A stretch of 15,829 nt of DNA from Bacillaceae bacterium (lineage in GTDB: Bacteria; Bacillota; Bacilli; Bacillales; Amphibacillaceae), in assembly GCA_030152985.1 (NCBI GenBank), contig JASLIE010000218.1:1-15829 (forward strand), in the 5' to 3' direction. This document shows positions 8,815-15,829 of the stretch, in pieces (positions within the stretch are counted from its first letter, which is position 1; the number at the start of each line of letters is the position of its first letter). Under the pieces are notes generated by a model, which saw nothing but the letters and a program-made list of their open reading frames with translations, was not told the DNA's origin and did not search any database. The translations under genes were made by a program, and so were the position numbers.

Positions 8815-10136
8815 TGTTTCGTACAATCTCGAATTTTATTAAAGTTAAAGACATAAGAGATAAGATTATTTTCACACTACTTATGTTGGTTGTCTTCCGC
8901 ATCGGGGCACATATTCCAGTACCATTCACAAACAGTGAAGTGTTAAAACAATTATTCGAAACAGGACCGGGAGATACAACTCAAAATGTTTTTGGATTCT
9001 TAAATACATTTGGTGGTGGAGCATTACAAAACTTTTCAATCTTAGCAATGGGAATCATGCCTTACATTACTGCATCAATCATTATGCAGTTACTTCAAAT
9101 GGATGTTGTTCCTAAGTTTACAGAGTGGAAGAGTCAAGGTGAGATGGGCCGTAAAAAGCTCGCTCAAGTAACAAGATACGGAACAATCGTTCTCGCATTT
9201 GTTCAGGCGATCGCAATGTCAATTGGTTTTAATGCGATGGCACAGCAGATGGGTGGACAACTTATTTTAAATCCGAGTACGACAAAGATATTAGTGATCG
9301 CACTTGTCTTAACCGCAGGAACTGCATTTTTAATGTGGTTAGGTGAACAAATAACGGCTAATGGAGTTGGTAATGGTATTTCAATTATCATCTTCGGTGG
9401 TATTGTAGCAGGAGTCCCAACAGGAGTTGCTCAATTATACGGTCATTATTTTGTTAATCCAGGTGAAGAGTTATTTATTAATATTGTTATTGTATTACTC
9501 ATCTTACTTGTTATTTTAGCTGTTACTGTTGGTGTAATTTACATACAACAAGCTGAACGTAAGATACCAATTCAGTATGCAAAGCGTGTTGTGAACCGTT
9601 CACCAGTTGGTGGGCACTCGACACATTTACCTCTAAAAGTTAACGCAGCAGGTGTGATACCGGTTATCTTTGCGATTGCATTTATCGTCGCACCGCAAAC
9701 AATTGCAGGCTTCTTTGAAGGTAATAAATTTGCAGATACAGTTCAATCTATTTTTGACTATACACAACCGATTGGAATGATATTGTACGTTGTTTTAATC
9801 ATTGCATTCTCATACTTCTATACATTTGTTCAGGTTAATCCAGAGCAGATGGCAGAAAACCTTCAAAAACAAGGTGGTTATGTACCAGGAATTAGACCAG
9901 GTCATAATACTGAGAACTATTTAACGCGCGTATTATATCGCTTAACATTTGTCGGTTCGATCTTCTTAGCAACAGTTGCAGTCATGCCGATTCTTTTAGG
10001 TGGACTTGCAAATCTTCCATCAGCAGTACAAATTGGAGGAACAAGCTTACTCATTGTAGTAGGGGTTGCACTTCAGACGATGAAACAATTAGAAGGTCAA
10101 TTAGTTCAACGTCATTATAAAGGATTTATTCGTTAA
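8814..10136 (+). CDS. secY: Preprotein translocase channel subunit SecY
   Basis: SecY is the protein-conducting channel of the Sec translocon in the cytoplasmic membrane, partnered by SecE, SecG and SecA. The 440-aa product has the expected series of about ten hydrophobic segments, the early FRIGAHIPVPF motif, the cytoplasmic QQAERKIPIQYAKR loop, and the conserved GYVPGIRPG with Arg361, matching the arginine of cytosolic loop 5 needed for SecA-driven export in E. coli. Length is typical (about 430–440). The ATG overlaps the rplO stop (TAATG); gaggtgat lies immediately upstream within rplO, so coupling is likely. Confidence 0.98.
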   Translation: MFRTISNFIKVKDIRDKIIFTLLMLVVFRIGAHIPVPFTNSEVLKQLFETGPGDTTQNVFGFLNTFGGGALQNFSILAMGIMPYITASIIMQLLQMDVVPKFTEWKSQGEMGRKKLAQVTRYGTIVLAFVQAIAMSIGFNAMAQQMGGQLILNPSTTKILVIALVLTAGTAFLMWLGEQITANGVGNGISIIIFGGIVAGVPTGVAQLYGHYFVNPGEELFINIVIVLLILLVILAVTVGVIYIQQAERKIPIQYAKRVVNRSPVGGHSTHLPLKVNAAGVIPVIFAIAFIVAPQTIAGFFEGNKFADTVQSIFDYTQPIGMILYVVLIIAFSYFYTFVQVNPEQMAENLQKQGGYVPGIRPGHNTENYLTRVLYRLTFVGSIFLATVAVMPILLGGLANLPSAVQIGGTSLLIVVGVALQTMKQLEGQLVQRHYKGFIR

Positions 10137-10167
10137 TCCTTTCCAAACGAAAGTGAGGAGAACTTAA

Positions 10168-10806
<639 letters not shown>

Positions 10807-10851
10807 GTATGTCATATATTTTTTGAATAAACTTAAGTAGGTGGTCGTTCA

Positions 10852-11164
10852 TTGAAAGTAAGTGAGACTGGCCCTCAAATTGGACAACTTGTTGAAGTTG
10901 TCCAAGGAAGAGAAAGAGGCCAATTCGCAGTGATTATAAAGATAATCAATGACCGGTTTGTATTGTTAGCAGACGGAGATAAACGCAAATATGATCGACC
11001 TAAAAAGAAAAGTATAAAGCATATTAAACTTTTAGAAATTATATCTGAAGAAGTTCGCACAAGTCTGCTAGAGACTAATCGTGTCTCGAATGGAAAGTTA
11101 CGATTTGCTGTTGCAAAAGCTGCAAGTGAAGCTGTGACTGAATTAGAGAAGGGAGACCCACACG

Positions 11165-11178
<14 letters not shown>
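10852..11178 (+). CDS. KOW-domain RNA-binding protein (L14e-like, Bacillus YbzG type)
   Basis: This 108-aa protein belongs to the small KOW-domain family found just before infA in Bacillaceae; its precise role is not known, though the domain and place suggest binding to rRNA or ribosome-linked work. Residues about 8–27 form the KOW-type strand-loop ([20 protein letters not shown]), followed by the characteristic [20 protein letters not shown]. The C-terminal 40 residues are helical-looking with [19 protein letters not shown] take TTG 10852 as the start: aggtgg (10839–10844) lies 7 nt upstream. The gene overlaps infA by 14 nt in another frame, implying coupling. It follows adk directly, with map missing. 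Confidence 0.9.
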
Positions 11179-11529
<351 letters not shown>

Positions 11530-11552
11530 TTAAACAGGAGGTGTATTAACTA

Positions 11553-11918
11553 ATGGCAAGAGTAGCTGGTATAGATATTCCAAGAGATAAACGTATTGTT
11601 ATTGCATTAACTTCTATCTATGGAATCGGTAAAAGTAGTTCACAAGAAATTTTAGCTACTGCTGGTGTATCTGAAGATACGCGCGTACGTGACCTTACAG
11701 AAGAAGAACTTGGTAAGATCCGTCAAGCAGTTGAAGCATATACGATTGAAGGGGACCTTCGTCGTGAAGTTTCAATGAACATTAAGAGACTCGCAGAAAT
11801 TGGTTCATACCGTGGGATGAGACACCGTCGTAACCTACCGGTAAGAGGACAGAAAACAAAAAACAACGCACGTACTCGTAAGGGACCACGTCAAGTTGTT
11901 TCAGCACGTAGAGTATAA
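11553..11918 (+). CDS. rpsM: 30S ribosomal protein S13
   Basis: S13 in the 30S head contacts P-site tRNA and bridges to L5 of the large subunit. The 121-aa product starts [20 protein letters not shown], has the helix-hairpin-helix [12 protein letters not shown] near residues 24–35, and ends in the basic [20 protein letters not shown] and TRKGPR tail. Length matches Bacillus. An aggagg site (11537–11542) precedes the ATG. The E. coli alpha operon is repressed by S4 binding near rpsM; rpsD is not in this window and the short 23-nt gap shows no comparable structure. Confidence 0.98.
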   Translation: MARVAGIDIPRDKRIVIALTSIYGIGKSSSQEILATAGVSEDTRVRDLTEEELGKIRQAVEAYTIEGDLRREVSMNIKRLAEIGSYRGMRHRRNLPVRGQKTKNNARTRKGPRQVVSARRV

Positions 11919-11942
11919 GTAAAAAGGAGGTCTTGATTAAAT

Positions 11943-12335
11943 ATGGCTAAGAAAACAAACGCACCACGTAAGCGTCGTGTAAAACGCGTTATCGAGTCAG
12001 GAATTGCTCACATTCATTCAACATTTAACAACACAGTTGTGACAATTACTGACATGCAAGGTAATGCGGTAGGCTGGAGTTCTGCTGGAGCATTAGGTTT
12101 TAAAGGTTCACGTAAATCTACTCCTTTTGCGGCTCAAATGGCGGCAGAAGCAGCAGCTAAGTCAGCACTTGAAACAGGTATGAAAACACTTGAAGTATCA
12201 GTTAAAGGACCTGGTGCAGGACGTGAAGCAGCAATTCGTTCACTTCAAGCAGCTGGACTTGATATTACGGCAATCCGTGACGTTACACCAGTTCCACATA
12301 ACGGATGTCGCCCACCAAAAAGACGTCGAGTGTGA
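11943..12335 (+). CDS. rpsK: 30S ribosomal protein S11
   Basis: S11 forms part of the platform and mRNA exit region of the 30S subunit. The 130-aa product contains [20 protein letters not shown] (residues 21–40), the [20 protein letters not shown] segment and the C-terminal [16 protein letters not shown]. Length is normal (about 129–131). An aaaaaggagg site (11921–11930) stands 12 nt before the ATG. It is followed by a 145-nt spacer before rpoA, unusually long for this cluster. Confidence 0.98.
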   Translation: MAKKTNAPRKRRVKRVIESGIAHIHSTFNNTVVTITDMQGNAVGWSSAGALGFKGSRKSTPFAAQMAAEAAAKSALETGMKTLEVSVKGPGAGREAAIRSLQAAGLDITAIRDVTPVPHNGCRPPKRRRV

Positions 12336-12480
12336 TTACTTCCATTCGAAATGGTCAGTCTATAATTGTTAGTTATTCATTTTAAGGATGCCTTTATCAA
12401 CAATTAAGAGATGCGAAAAATCACATTAAATTCAAACTACTTGGATTTAGACGTTTAGTTTTGAAGGAGGGCTTGACGAA
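12336..12480 (+). promoter_or_regulatory. rpsK–rpoA spacer: candidate structured leader of rpoA
   Basis: This 145-nt non-coding stretch is far longer than the other gaps inside the ribosomal cluster. It holds an 8-bp perfect inverted repeat, TAATTGTT (12363–12370) with AACAATTA (12399–12406), whose 28-nt loop contains a small AAGG/CCTT hairpin. It also holds TTCAAACTA (12431–12439) pairing with TAGTTTTGAA (12456–12465, one bulged T). A minor CCATT/AATGG hairpin lies at 12342–12354. None has a run of T behind it, so these are not terminators. A TATAAT stands at 12361–12366, but no good -35 box is found 16–18 nt upstream (best CTTCCA, 3 of 6). Regulation of rpoA–rplQ is inferred, not shown. Confidence 0.4.
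12431..12470 (+). promoter_or_regulatory. Stem-loop abutting the rpoA ribosome binding site
   Basis: TTCAAACTA and TAGTTTTGAA form nine base pairs with one bulged T and a 16-nt loop. The 3' arm ends on the two A's that begin the ribosome site aaggagg (12464–12470), so folding would crowd the site used for rpoA. The pairing is read directly from the sequence; any effect on translation is an inference. Confidence 0.4.
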
Positions 12481-13425
12481 ATGATCGAAATTGAAAAACC
12501 AAACATAGAAACGATTGAAGTAAGTGAAGATGCTACATTTGGTAAATTTGTAGTTGAGCCGCTTGAAAGAGGATATGGGACGACGATTGGTAACTCACTC
12601 CGTCGTATACTCCTATCTTCTTTACCAGGTGCAGCAGTCACTTCGGTTCAAATTGAAGGTGCACTGCATGAGTTCTCAACAATTGACGGTGTAGTAGAAG
12701 ACGTTACAACAATCGTTTTAAACTTGAAAAAGTTAGCATTAAAAATCTACTCCGAAGAAGAAAAGACACTTGAGATTGACGTAAAAGGTGAAGGTGCAGT
12801 CACAGCTGCAGACATTACCTATGATAGTGACGTTGAGGTATTAAACCCTGACTTACACATTGCTACGTTAAATAGTAAAGGAAGTCTTTACATGAAAATC
12901 ACGGCTGAACGTGGTCGTGGTTACAGAACTGCTGAGGAGAATAAGAAAGACAATCAACCGATAGGTGTCATTCCGATTGACTCAATTTTCACACCTGTAT
13001 CACGCGTGACGTATCAAGTTGAAAATACACGTGTCGGTCAGGACTCGAACTTTGATAAGCTTACTTTTGATGTGACGACAAATGGAAGTATTCGCCCGGA
13101 AGAAGCAATCTCTTTAGGTGCAAAAATTTTCACGGAACATCTGAATATCTTCGTCAGTCTAACAGATGATGCACAAAATGCAGAAATCATGGTAGAAAAA
13201 GAAGAAGACCAAAAAGAAAAAGTCATGGAAATGACGATTGAAGAACTAGACTTATCTGTGAGATCGTATAACTGCTTGAAGCGAGCAGGAATTAACACTG
13301 TACAAGAATTGTCAACAAAGACAGAAGACGACATGATGAAAGTACGTAACTTAGGTCGTAAATCACTTGATGAAGTGAAGTCAAAGTTGTCAGAGCTTGA
13401 TTTAAGCTTACGCAGTGAAGATTAA
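12481..13425 (+). CDS. rpoA: DNA-directed RNA polymerase subunit alpha
   Basis: RpoA dimerizes to scaffold RNA polymerase assembly, and its C-terminal domain contacts promoter UP elements and activators. The 314-aa product is the normal Bacillus length. The N-terminal domain shows [20 protein letters not shown] (residues 28–47) and [20 protein letters not shown]. After an acidic linker around residue 240, the C-terminal domain has [20 protein letters not shown] and [16 protein letters not shown], the helix-hairpin-helix DNA-binding region. The ATG follows aaggagg (12464–12470) by 10 nt. The long structured spacer upstream may allow expression distinct from the ribosomal genes. Confidence 0.98.
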   Translation: MIEIEKPNIETIEVSEDATFGKFVVEPLERGYGTTIGNSLRRILLSSLPGAAVTSVQIEGALHEFSTIDGVVEDVTTIVLNLKKLALKIYSEEEKTLEIDVKGEGAVTAADITYDSDVEVLNPDLHIATLNSKGSLYMKITAERGRGYRTAEENKKDNQPIGVIPIDSIFTPVSRVTYQVENTRVGQDSNFDKLTFDVTTNGSIRPEEAISLGAKIFTEHLNIFVSLTDDAQNAEIMVEKEEDQKEKVMEMTIEELDLSVRSYNCLKRAGINTVQELSTKTEDDMMKVRNLGRKSLDEVKSKLSELDLSLRSED

Positions 13426-13453
13426 CACCGAGGTAAAAGGGGAGGGATAACTT

Positions 13454-13822
13454 ATGGCTAGAAAATTAGGACGTCGTACAGACAATCGCTTAGCTTTAAT
13501 TCGCAACTTAACAACAGACGTAATTGCCTATGAGCGCATTGAAACGACTGAAGAAAAAGCAAAAGAATTAAAGCGTTCGGTTGATAAAATGATTACACTT
13601 GGTAAGCGTGGAGATTTACATGCTAAAAACCAGGCGAAGTCATTCTTATTTGAGAGAGATCTTGAAGAGACGACTGTAATTAAAAAGTTATTCGGCGAAC
13701 TCGCTGACCGCTATGAGGAAAGACAAGGTGGTTACACGCGCATTATGAAGCTTGGACCACGCCGTGGAGACGGAGCAAACATGGTAGTTTTAGAGTTAGT
13801 TGAAGGAACAGAAGAAGCTTAA
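13454..13822 (+). CDS. rplQ: 50S ribosomal protein L17
   Basis: L17 is a 23S rRNA-binding protein near the tunnel exit. The 122-aa product begins [20 protein letters not shown] and has the [20 protein letters not shown] block and the C-terminal [20 protein letters not shown]. Length is normal for Bacillus (about 120). The ATG follows ggaggg (13441–13446). It is the last gene of the ribosomal cluster: a strong hairpin plus T-run follows within 15–70 nt of its stop. Confidence 0.98.
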   Translation: MARKLGRRTDNRLALIRNLTTDVIAYERIETTEEKAKELKRSVDKMITLGKRGDLHAKNQAKSFLFERDLEETTVIKKLFGELADRYEERQGGYTRIMKLGPRRGDGANMVVLELVEGTEEA

Positions 13823-13836
13823 TTATAAACGCATAT

Positions 13837-13890
13837 GAGGGCGGGATAGAATCTAGAGTAAAATCTAGTGTTCATCCGGCCTTTTTGTGT
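13837..13890 (+). terminator. Rho-independent terminator with extended hairpin after rplQ
   Basis: The outer stem pairs 13838–13847 (AGGGCGGGAT) with 13874–13883 (ATCCGGCCTT), broken by one G·G mismatch and including one G·T pair. Inside it GAA (13849–13851) pairs with TTC (13871–13873), and CTAGA (13853–13857) pairs with TCTAG (13864–13868) around a 6-nt GTAAAA loop. A T-tract (13882–13886) and a second run of T's (13890–13894) follow. This ends the ribosomal unit. The layered hairpin is larger than a minimal terminator, so it may have a further role in the 3' end of the transcript. Confidence 0.88.
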
Positions 13891-13905
13891 TTTTAATAAC
13901 TTTAA

Positions 13906-13934
13906 TCATCAAGAAGGCTTATTTCGTGTATAAT
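13906..13934 (+). promoter_or_regulatory. Candidate sigma-A promoter of the ecfA1–ecfA2–ecfT unit
   Basis: A perfect TATAAT -10 box is at 13929–13934, preceded 17 nt upstream by a weak -35 (TCATCA, 13906–13911, 3 of 6 matches to TTGACA). It lies directly between the rplQ terminator and ecfA1, where a new promoter is expected. A transcript starting near 13941 would leave a leader of roughly 28 nt before the ATG at 13969. Confidence 0.55.
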
Positions 13935-13968
13935 AGGTTTAATGAGTAAACAGAGCGGGGGGAAATCA

Positions 13969-14805
13969 ATGTCTTTAATCGTTCGATTTGAAAATGTCTC
14001 ATTTCGCTACCGTGAAGATGCGCCATGGGCACTGCGAAATGTCAGTTTTACAATCAACAGCAATGAGTGGCTAGCCATCATTGGTCACAATGGATCGGGA
14101 AAATCAACCGTAGCCAAATTAATGAATGGCCTCTTACTTCCGACCGAAGGAAAGATATTTATTAATGAAATCGAACTCAAGGAAGAAAGTGTTTGGGACG
14201 TTCGCCGAGAAGTCGGGATGGTCTTTCAAAATCCAGACAATCAGTTTGTCGGGGCCACTGTTCAAGACGACGTCGCCTTTGGAATGGAAAACCGTGGCAT
14301 GGAGCGTGCGCTCATGCATGAACGTATTGCCAGATCGCTTGAAGCTGTTGGGATGACGGACTATTTACTGACAGAGCCACACCGACTATCAGGTGGTCAG
14401 AAACAACGCATCGCCATTGCAGGTGTCCTTGCTGTCAGACCTGATTTACTAATTCTAGATGAAGCGACTGTCATGCTTGATCCACGGGGTAGGAAAGAAA
14501 TTATGAAAACTGTGGCTGAGATTAAAGCGCTTCACCAACTTACTTTAATTACAATCACTCATGATTTAAAGGAAGTCGCCTTAGCTGACCGAGCAATCGT
14601 CTTAAATAAGGGACAGGTTTGGCGTGACGCCCCACCAAGGGAGATCTTTAAAGAAAAAGACCAACTCCAAGCATTGGGCTTAGATATTCCCTTTATCACT
14701 CAACTGACAGCTGCTTTGAACGAGCGCGGTCTCAAGATTGACAATCAACCATTAAATGAAGAGGAGTTATTAGAAGCATTATGGACATTACACTCGAAAA
14801 TGTAA
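13969..14805 (+). CDS. ecfA1: ECF transporter ATPase EcfA1
   Basis: EcfA1 is one of two ATP-binding subunits that, with EcfT, energize exchangeable substrate-binding S components for vitamins or metal ions at the cytoplasmic membrane. From ATG 13969 it is 278 aa. It has Walker [10 protein letters not shown] (39–47), the FQNPDNQ Q-loop (Gln87), signature LSGGQ (140–144), Walker B ending Asp164–Glu165, and switch His198. After Walker B it reads ATVMLDP, where I would more often expect ATSMLDP. I choose 13969 over ATG 13942 because gggggg (13957–13962) is correctly spaced and the -10 box sits too close to 13942. The gene overlaps ecfA2 by 25 nt. Confidence 0.96.
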   Translation: MSLIVRFENVSFRYREDAPWALRNVSFTINSNEWLAIIGHNGSGKSTVAKLMNGLLLPTEGKIFINEIELKEESVWDVRREVGMVFQNPDNQFVGATVQDDVAFGMENRGMERALMHERIARSLEAVGMTDYLLTEPHRLSGGQKQRIAIAGVLAVRPDLLILDEATVMLDPRGRKEIMKTVAEIKALHQLTLITITHDLKEVALADRAIVLNKGQVWRDAPPREIFKEKDQLQALGLDIPFITQLTAALNERGLKIDNQPLNEEELLEALWTLHSKM

Positions 14806-15647
14806 GTTATACATATCAACCGAATACCCCTTTTGCCCATCAAGCGCTTCATAATATTTCCTTTCATATTCCGAGCGGAACTTTTGTTGCGATCATTGGT
14901 CATACGGGTTCAGGTAAATCAACCCTGATTCAACATTTAAACGGACTATCGATTCCGACAGAAGGAACTGTTAAAGTAGGCGACTTTATCCTAAATAAAG
15001 AGAAGAAGGAAAAGGAAATTAAGCAATTAAGAAGCCAAGTAGGCGTTGTCTTTCAGTATCCTGAGCATCAGCTCTTTGAAGAAACGGTTAGAAAAGACAT
15101 TGCTTTTGGACCGAAAAACTTTGGTACTTCTGATGCAGAAATTAATCGACGGATCAAAGAAATTATCCCGCAAGTCGGACTTGCCGAAGACTTACTTGAG
15201 CGTTCACCATTTGAGTTAAGTGGTGGGCAAATGCGGCGTGTCGCAATTGCTGGAGTGCTTGCGACAAAGCCAGGCGTCTTTGTTTTAGATGAACCAACAG
15301 CAGGACTCGACCCACGAGGGCAAAAAGAAATCATGGACATGTTTTATGAGATTCACCAAACAGAAGAGGTGACCACTGTGCTCGTCACTCATAGTATGGA
15401 AGATGCGCTCAAGTATGCGGATCACATCATTATTATGAATCAAGGTGAGCTCTATATGGAAGGCAAGCCAGAGGAAGTTTTAGTCCAAGTTGAAGCCTTA
15501 CAGAAAGTTAATTTAGATCTACCTGAATCGATTCAATTCATGCGCGCTTATCAAGCCAAGTTTGAACTCGAAGAATCACTCAAACTAGGTCATTTAGATG
15601 ATTTGGCTGACTATATCGAATCCACTTATAAAGCGAGGCGACCTTAA
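14781..15647 (+). CDS. ecfA2: ECF transporter ATPase EcfA2
   Basis: EcfA2 is the second ATPase of the shared ECF energizing module and pairs with EcfA1. The 288-aa product starts [13 protein letters not shown], typical for the subfamily. It has Walker [10 protein letters not shown] (40–48), the [14 protein letters not shown]-loop region, signature LSGGQMRR, Walker B VFVLDEPT with GLDPRG after it, and switch His in VTHSMEDA. It begins inside the last eight codons of ecfA1; the ribosome site is gaggag at 14761–14766, rather far (14 nt), so coupling to ecfA1 translation is likely. The C-terminal region (after about residue 230) is longer than in ordinary import ATPases, as expected for ECF subunits. 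Confidence 0.96.
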   Translation: MDITLENVSYTYQPNTPFAHQALHNISFHIPSGTFVAIIGHTGSGKSTLIQHLNGLSIPTEGTVKVGDFILNKEKKEKEIKQLRSQVGVVFQYPEHQLFEETVRKDIAFGPKNFGTSDAEINRRIKEIIPQVGLAEDLLERSPFELSGGQMRRVAIAGVLATKPGVFVLDEPTAGLDPRGQKEIMDMFYEIHQTEEVTTVLVTHSMEDALKYADHIIIMNQGELYMEGKPEEVLVQVEALQKVNLDLPESIQFMRAYQAKFELEESLKLGHLDDLADYIESTYKARRP

Positions 15648-15829
15648 TGGGAGGTTCAATGATTATCGGACAATACGTCCCAGGTAACTCGCTCATTCAC
15701 AGGCTAGATCCACGGACTAAAATTATGATTATTTTCTTTTATGTCATTATTGTTTTTTTAGCCAATAATGTCTTAAGTTACGGACTGCTAACAGCTTTTG
15801 TCCTTATCAGTATTATAAATACCCGTATT
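15647..15829 (+). CDS. ecfT: ECF transporter transmembrane subunit EcfT (3' end missing)
   Basis: EcfT is the membrane scaffold that links the ATPases to the S component. The visible 61 codons read [20 protein letters not shown] then DPRTK, the N-terminal family signature, followed by a hydrophobic segment (IMIIFFYVIIVFLA, residues 26–39) and the start of a second. The reading continues past the window end. Two in-frame starts are possible: ATG 15647, overlapping the ecfA2 stop by one base with gcgagg (15633–15638) upstream, and ATG 15659 after gggagg (15649–15654). I prefer 15647 because the similar Bacillus protein, as I recall it, also has about four residues before MIIG, but this is not certain. 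Confidence 0.93.
   Translation, partial: MGGSMIIGQYVPGNSLIHRLDPRTKIMIIFFYVIIVFLANNVLSYGLLTAFVLISIINTRI

Noticed and set aside
10807..10851. Remnant of map or a promoter between adk and the KOW gene
   Set aside because: The 45 nt show no coding similarity to methionine aminopeptidase, and the TATATT there lacks a matching -35 box.
12388..12429. 13-codon open frame in the rpsK–rpoA spacer (MPLSTIKRCEKSH) as a leader peptide
   Set aside because: The only aagg stretch touches the ATG with no spacing, and the peptide shows no run of a regulatory amino acid.

Overview
This window is the conserved ribosomal-protein supercluster (S10–spc–alpha) of a low-GC, A+T-rich Gram-positive bacterium, most likely a member of the Bacillaceae. 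The evidence is the protein sequences, the strong aaggagg-type ribosome binding sites in front of almost every gene, zinc-ribbon forms of S14 and L36, a zinc-type adenylate kinase, and the Bacillus-like order rplQ–ecfA1–ecfA2–ecfT. All genes are on the + strand. The species cannot be named from the sequence alone.

Layout. Positions 1–5084 hold the S10-operon part: rplC (5' end cut off by the window), rplD, rplW, rplB, rpsS, rplV, rpsC, rplP, rpmC, rpsQ and rplN. Positions 5141–10806 hold the spc part: rplX, rplE, rpsN (type Z), rpsH, rplF, rplR, rpsE, rpmD, rplO, secY and adk. Positions 10852–13822 hold the alpha part: a KOW-domain RNA-binding protein, infA, rpmJ (short, 37 codons), rpsM, rpsK, rpoA and rplQ. 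A strong structured terminator follows rplQ at about 13837–13890. A new promoter then drives ecfA1–ecfA2–ecfT, the energizing module of ECF-type vitamin/metal transporters; ecfT runs off the 3' end. No stretch longer than 300 bases lacks a gene. The two largest gaps are rpsK–rpoA (145 nt) and rplQ–ecfA1 (146 nt).

How the genes work together. The first 13.8 kb makes large- and small-subunit ribosomal proteins, the Sec translocon channel, the RNA polymerase alpha subunit, IF-1 and adenylate kinase from what looks like one long co-transcribed unit with gaps mostly of 0–60 nt and several overlaps. The last 2 kb is a separate transporter unit.

The window is largely ordinary, deeply conserved core genome, and I see no convincing undescribed system. 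The points worth a second look are the absence of map (methionine aminopeptidase) between adk and the KOW gene, a 145-nt rpsK–rpoA spacer with two inverted repeats (one abutting the rpoA ribosome binding site), and an elaborate hairpin downstream of rplQ.
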